Part shown: piece after piece, positions 23,471 to 24,650 of the stretch | Numbering within the stretch: the stretch's first letter is position 1 | Layout of the letters: each line of letters opens with the position of its first letter | Virus record (IMG/VR): IMGVR_UViG_3300021356_000158 | Location: 1 to 24,650 of that record | DNA length: 24,650 nucleotides | Strand: one strand, 5' to 3' | Source of the DNA: a virus | Notes under the pieces: generated by a model | Seen by the model: only the letters and a program-made list of their open reading frames with translations | What the model was told of the DNA's origin: nothing | Databases searched by the model: none | Position numbers and translations under genes: made by a program

Positions 23471-23633
23471 GACTAAAAATCTCCTTGGCTTTGTACATGT
23501 GACGTGCATTTCCCGTATATTTGGATGCACTTCCTGATTTCATGTATGCTTGATTGATTGCACCGTCTGCTGATAGGTCTTTAAAGTTACCGACAAAACG
23601 ATCTTCACAATAGACTTCATAGATTCTAAACAT
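23457..23633 (-). CDS. Conserved 58-residue phage protein downstream of nrdB
   Basis: The - strand frame starts at ATG 23633, overlapping the nrdB stop as TAATG, and ends with TAG at 23459-23457. The protein starts MFRIYEVYCEDRFVGNFKDL and contains SADGAINQAYMKSGSASKYT, followed by a basic end (YKAKEIFSRGHR). The A-D-x-A-I-x-Q-A-Y-M-K then S-A-S-x-Y-T-G pattern belongs to a small protein family I recall from marine phages, with no known function. A longer in-frame start at 23645 lies inside nrdB. Coupling to nrdB suggests co-expression with nucleotide metabolism, though it lacks the CxxC of a glutaredoxin. Confidence 0.72.
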   Translation of the reverse strand: MFRIYEVYCEDRFVGNFKDLSADGAINQAYMKSGSASKYTGNARHMYKAKEIFSRGHR

Positions 23634-24583
23634 TACCACCCCCAAGTTCCTGTCATGCCCTGTGCATTGTAATCCGTCACACGCTTCTCAAAGAAGTTAC
23701 TGATGCTAGACCCGCCAATCAACTCTTCCATCCACGGGAGAGGATTGTCCTTAACTTTCCAGTTTGACTTGAGACCCAATTGGATAAGCCTTCTGTCTGC
23801 AAGGTAACGTATATATTGCTTAACTTCTCCCGCACTGAGTCCTTCCAAAGCTCCCATTTCATATGCAAGGTCAATAACCTTGTCTTCCAGTTTGACAGCT
23901 TGTCTAAACATTTCGTAAATTTCTTTCTTAAAGTCATCGTTCACGATCCTTGGATGCTCTTCACAAAATTCCCTAAATAGTTTCGCCATACCTTCTGCGT
24001 GTTGGCTTTCGTCCCTGACTGACCACTCCACAACCGTACACATTCCCGGCATCTTGCCGAATCGTTGGTAGTTGAGTAACATGGCGAATGCACTGAACAA
24101 TGACATCCCTTCATTAAGTACAGATCGTGCAATAGCCAGACCTGTTCCTGACAAGGAATGTACATCTATGTCCCCCATAAATTCTACTTTGTCTGCCATC
24201 TGTTGATATTCTAAAAATGCGGTGAACTCTTCCTCAGGCAACCCTAAGGTATCATTCAAGAGAGCGTAGGCTCTTTGGTGGATGAACTCTCGACTTGCAA
24301 AGGCTGTGAGCATAGCCCTGATTTCATTGTTCTTAAACTTGGGTATATAATACTCCAAGTAGTTTGTTCCAACCGCAACGTCTGTTTGCGTAAAAAGCCG
24401 CAAGATCTGGGTGATATGGTGCTTTTCTTGCTCCGATAGTTTTCCCGACTTCCAATGATTAACATCGGTCTGCAAATCCAGTTCATCTTCAATCCAGTGT
24501 ATCCTTTCGTGCTCCGTGGCATACGTAACTGCCCACGGATACTTAAACGGTTTATAGGTCGTATTTAATTCCAGTAAGCTCAT
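23633..24583 (-). CDS. nrdB: Ribonucleotide reductase class I, small (beta) subunit
   Basis: The beta subunit stores the oxidant that lets the alpha subunit reduce ribonucleotides to deoxyribonucleotides, supplying DNA precursors during phage replication. In the 316 residues the di-metal ligands can be placed as Asp68 (FTQTD), Glu99 and His102 (REFIH), Glu158 (VLNEGM), Glu192 and His195 (RDESQH). Tyr106 stands seven residues after Glu99, the same spacing as E. coli Glu115 and radical-bearing Tyr122, so a tyrosyl-radical class Ia-type enzyme is likely. The protein is shorter than E. coli NrdB (about 375). The C-terminal end, NAQGMTGTWGW, would bind the alpha subunit and is unlike the bacterial tail. 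The start at 24583 lies inside the upstream gene. nrdA is not in the window and is probably further along the - strand. Confidence 0.92.
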   Translation of the reverse strand: MSLLELNTTYKPFKYPWAVTYATEHERIHWIEDELDLQTDVNHWKSGKLSEQEKHHITQILRLFTQTDVAVGTNYLEYYIPKFKNNEIRAMLTAFASREFIHQRAYALLNDTLGLPEEEFTAFLEYQQMADKVEFMGDIDVHSLSGTGLAIARSVLNEGMSLFSAFAMLLNYQRFGKMPGMCTVVEWSVRDESQHAEGMAKLFREFCEEHPRIVNDDFKKEIYEMFRQAVKLEDKVIDLAYEMGALEGLSAGEVKQYIRYLADRRLIQLGLKSNWKVKDNPLPWMEELIGGSSISNFFEKRVTDYNAQGMTGTWGW

Positions 24584-24650
24584 TCAGTTGTTTCTCCAAT
24601 GATTCGTTTCTTGCTTGTAATTCTTTAATGCTGTTGTAGCAATCATTCAG
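24552..24650 (-). CDS. C-terminal end of a coiled-coil protein upstream of nrdB
   Basis: A - strand frame enters from the right edge and ends with TAA at 24554-24552, overlapping the nrdB start by 32 bases. The 32 visible residues include NSIKELQARNESLEKQLNEL, a clear short coiled coil with Leu/Ile heptads, and end with GIKYDL. The ribosome binding site of nrdB (GGAG) is inside it. Nothing more can be said about its function. The overlap indicates that it belongs to the same operon. Confidence 0.6.
   Translation of the reverse strand: MNDCYNSIKELQARNESLEKQLNELTGIKYDL

Noticed and set aside
23457-23633. Glutaredoxin next to nrdB
   Set aside because: A redox partner is common beside phage ribonucleotide reductase genes, but this 58-residue protein has no CxxC motif or thioredoxin-fold pattern.

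Overview
The window is a stretch of a tailed, podovirus-like bacteriophage genome. The evidence is a contiguous virion block on the + strand (large terminase, portal, scaffold, HK97-fold capsid protein, fibres, tail-tube proteins, tail collar protein and four ejection-type proteins) with almost no intergenic space, overlapping stop/start codons, and no tape-measure or sheath gene. Fibre modules, a 2OG-Fe(II) oxygenase, a class I ribonucleotide reductase small subunit and many small basic proteins of a kind I recall from marine phages suggest an aquatic, probably marine, phage of a Gram-negative host. The host cannot be named from the sequence. No integrase, repressor, tRNA, CRISPR array or insertion sequence was seen.

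Layout on the + strand. 1-148: the C-terminal end of a T4-lysozyme-like endolysin. 145-5777: the packaging and head module (large terminase, portal, a small coiled-coil protein, a perfect sigma70-type promoter, two small genes of which one is an FmdB-type zinc ribbon, scaffold, major capsid), closed by a hairpin terminator. 5836-11244: a fibre cassette made of a 1029-residue Ala/Ser/Thr-rich and collagen-like (Gly-Pro-Thr) fibre and three smaller fibre-like proteins, two of them each followed by a probable assembly chaperone. 11269-11820: a 2OG-Fe(II) oxygenase translationally coupled to the cassette. 11817-13003: holin-like and membrane proteins. 13003-14288: small, very basic proteins and one beta-rich protein. 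14291-14319: a second perfect promoter. 14347-17633: tail-tube (adaptor, nozzle) and tail-collar proteins. 17645-23242: four Gln/Gly/Ala-rich probable ejection proteins.

On the - strand, converging on this block, 24650-23285 holds the end of a coiled-coil protein, nrdB and two small genes. These are the 3' end of a nucleotide-metabolism operon. A hairpin at 23249-23264 separates the converging units.

How the genes work together: the first half packages DNA and builds the head, and the second half builds the short tail and the proteins ejected with the DNA. The fibre cassette gives host recognition and sits between capsid and tail-tube genes rather than at the end of the block. The lysis functions are split, with endolysin before the terminase and holins after the fibres. 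The most interesting association is a prolyl-hydroxylase-like oxygenase encoded in the same coupled gene string as a long collagen-like fibre, which could be a virion protein modification system.
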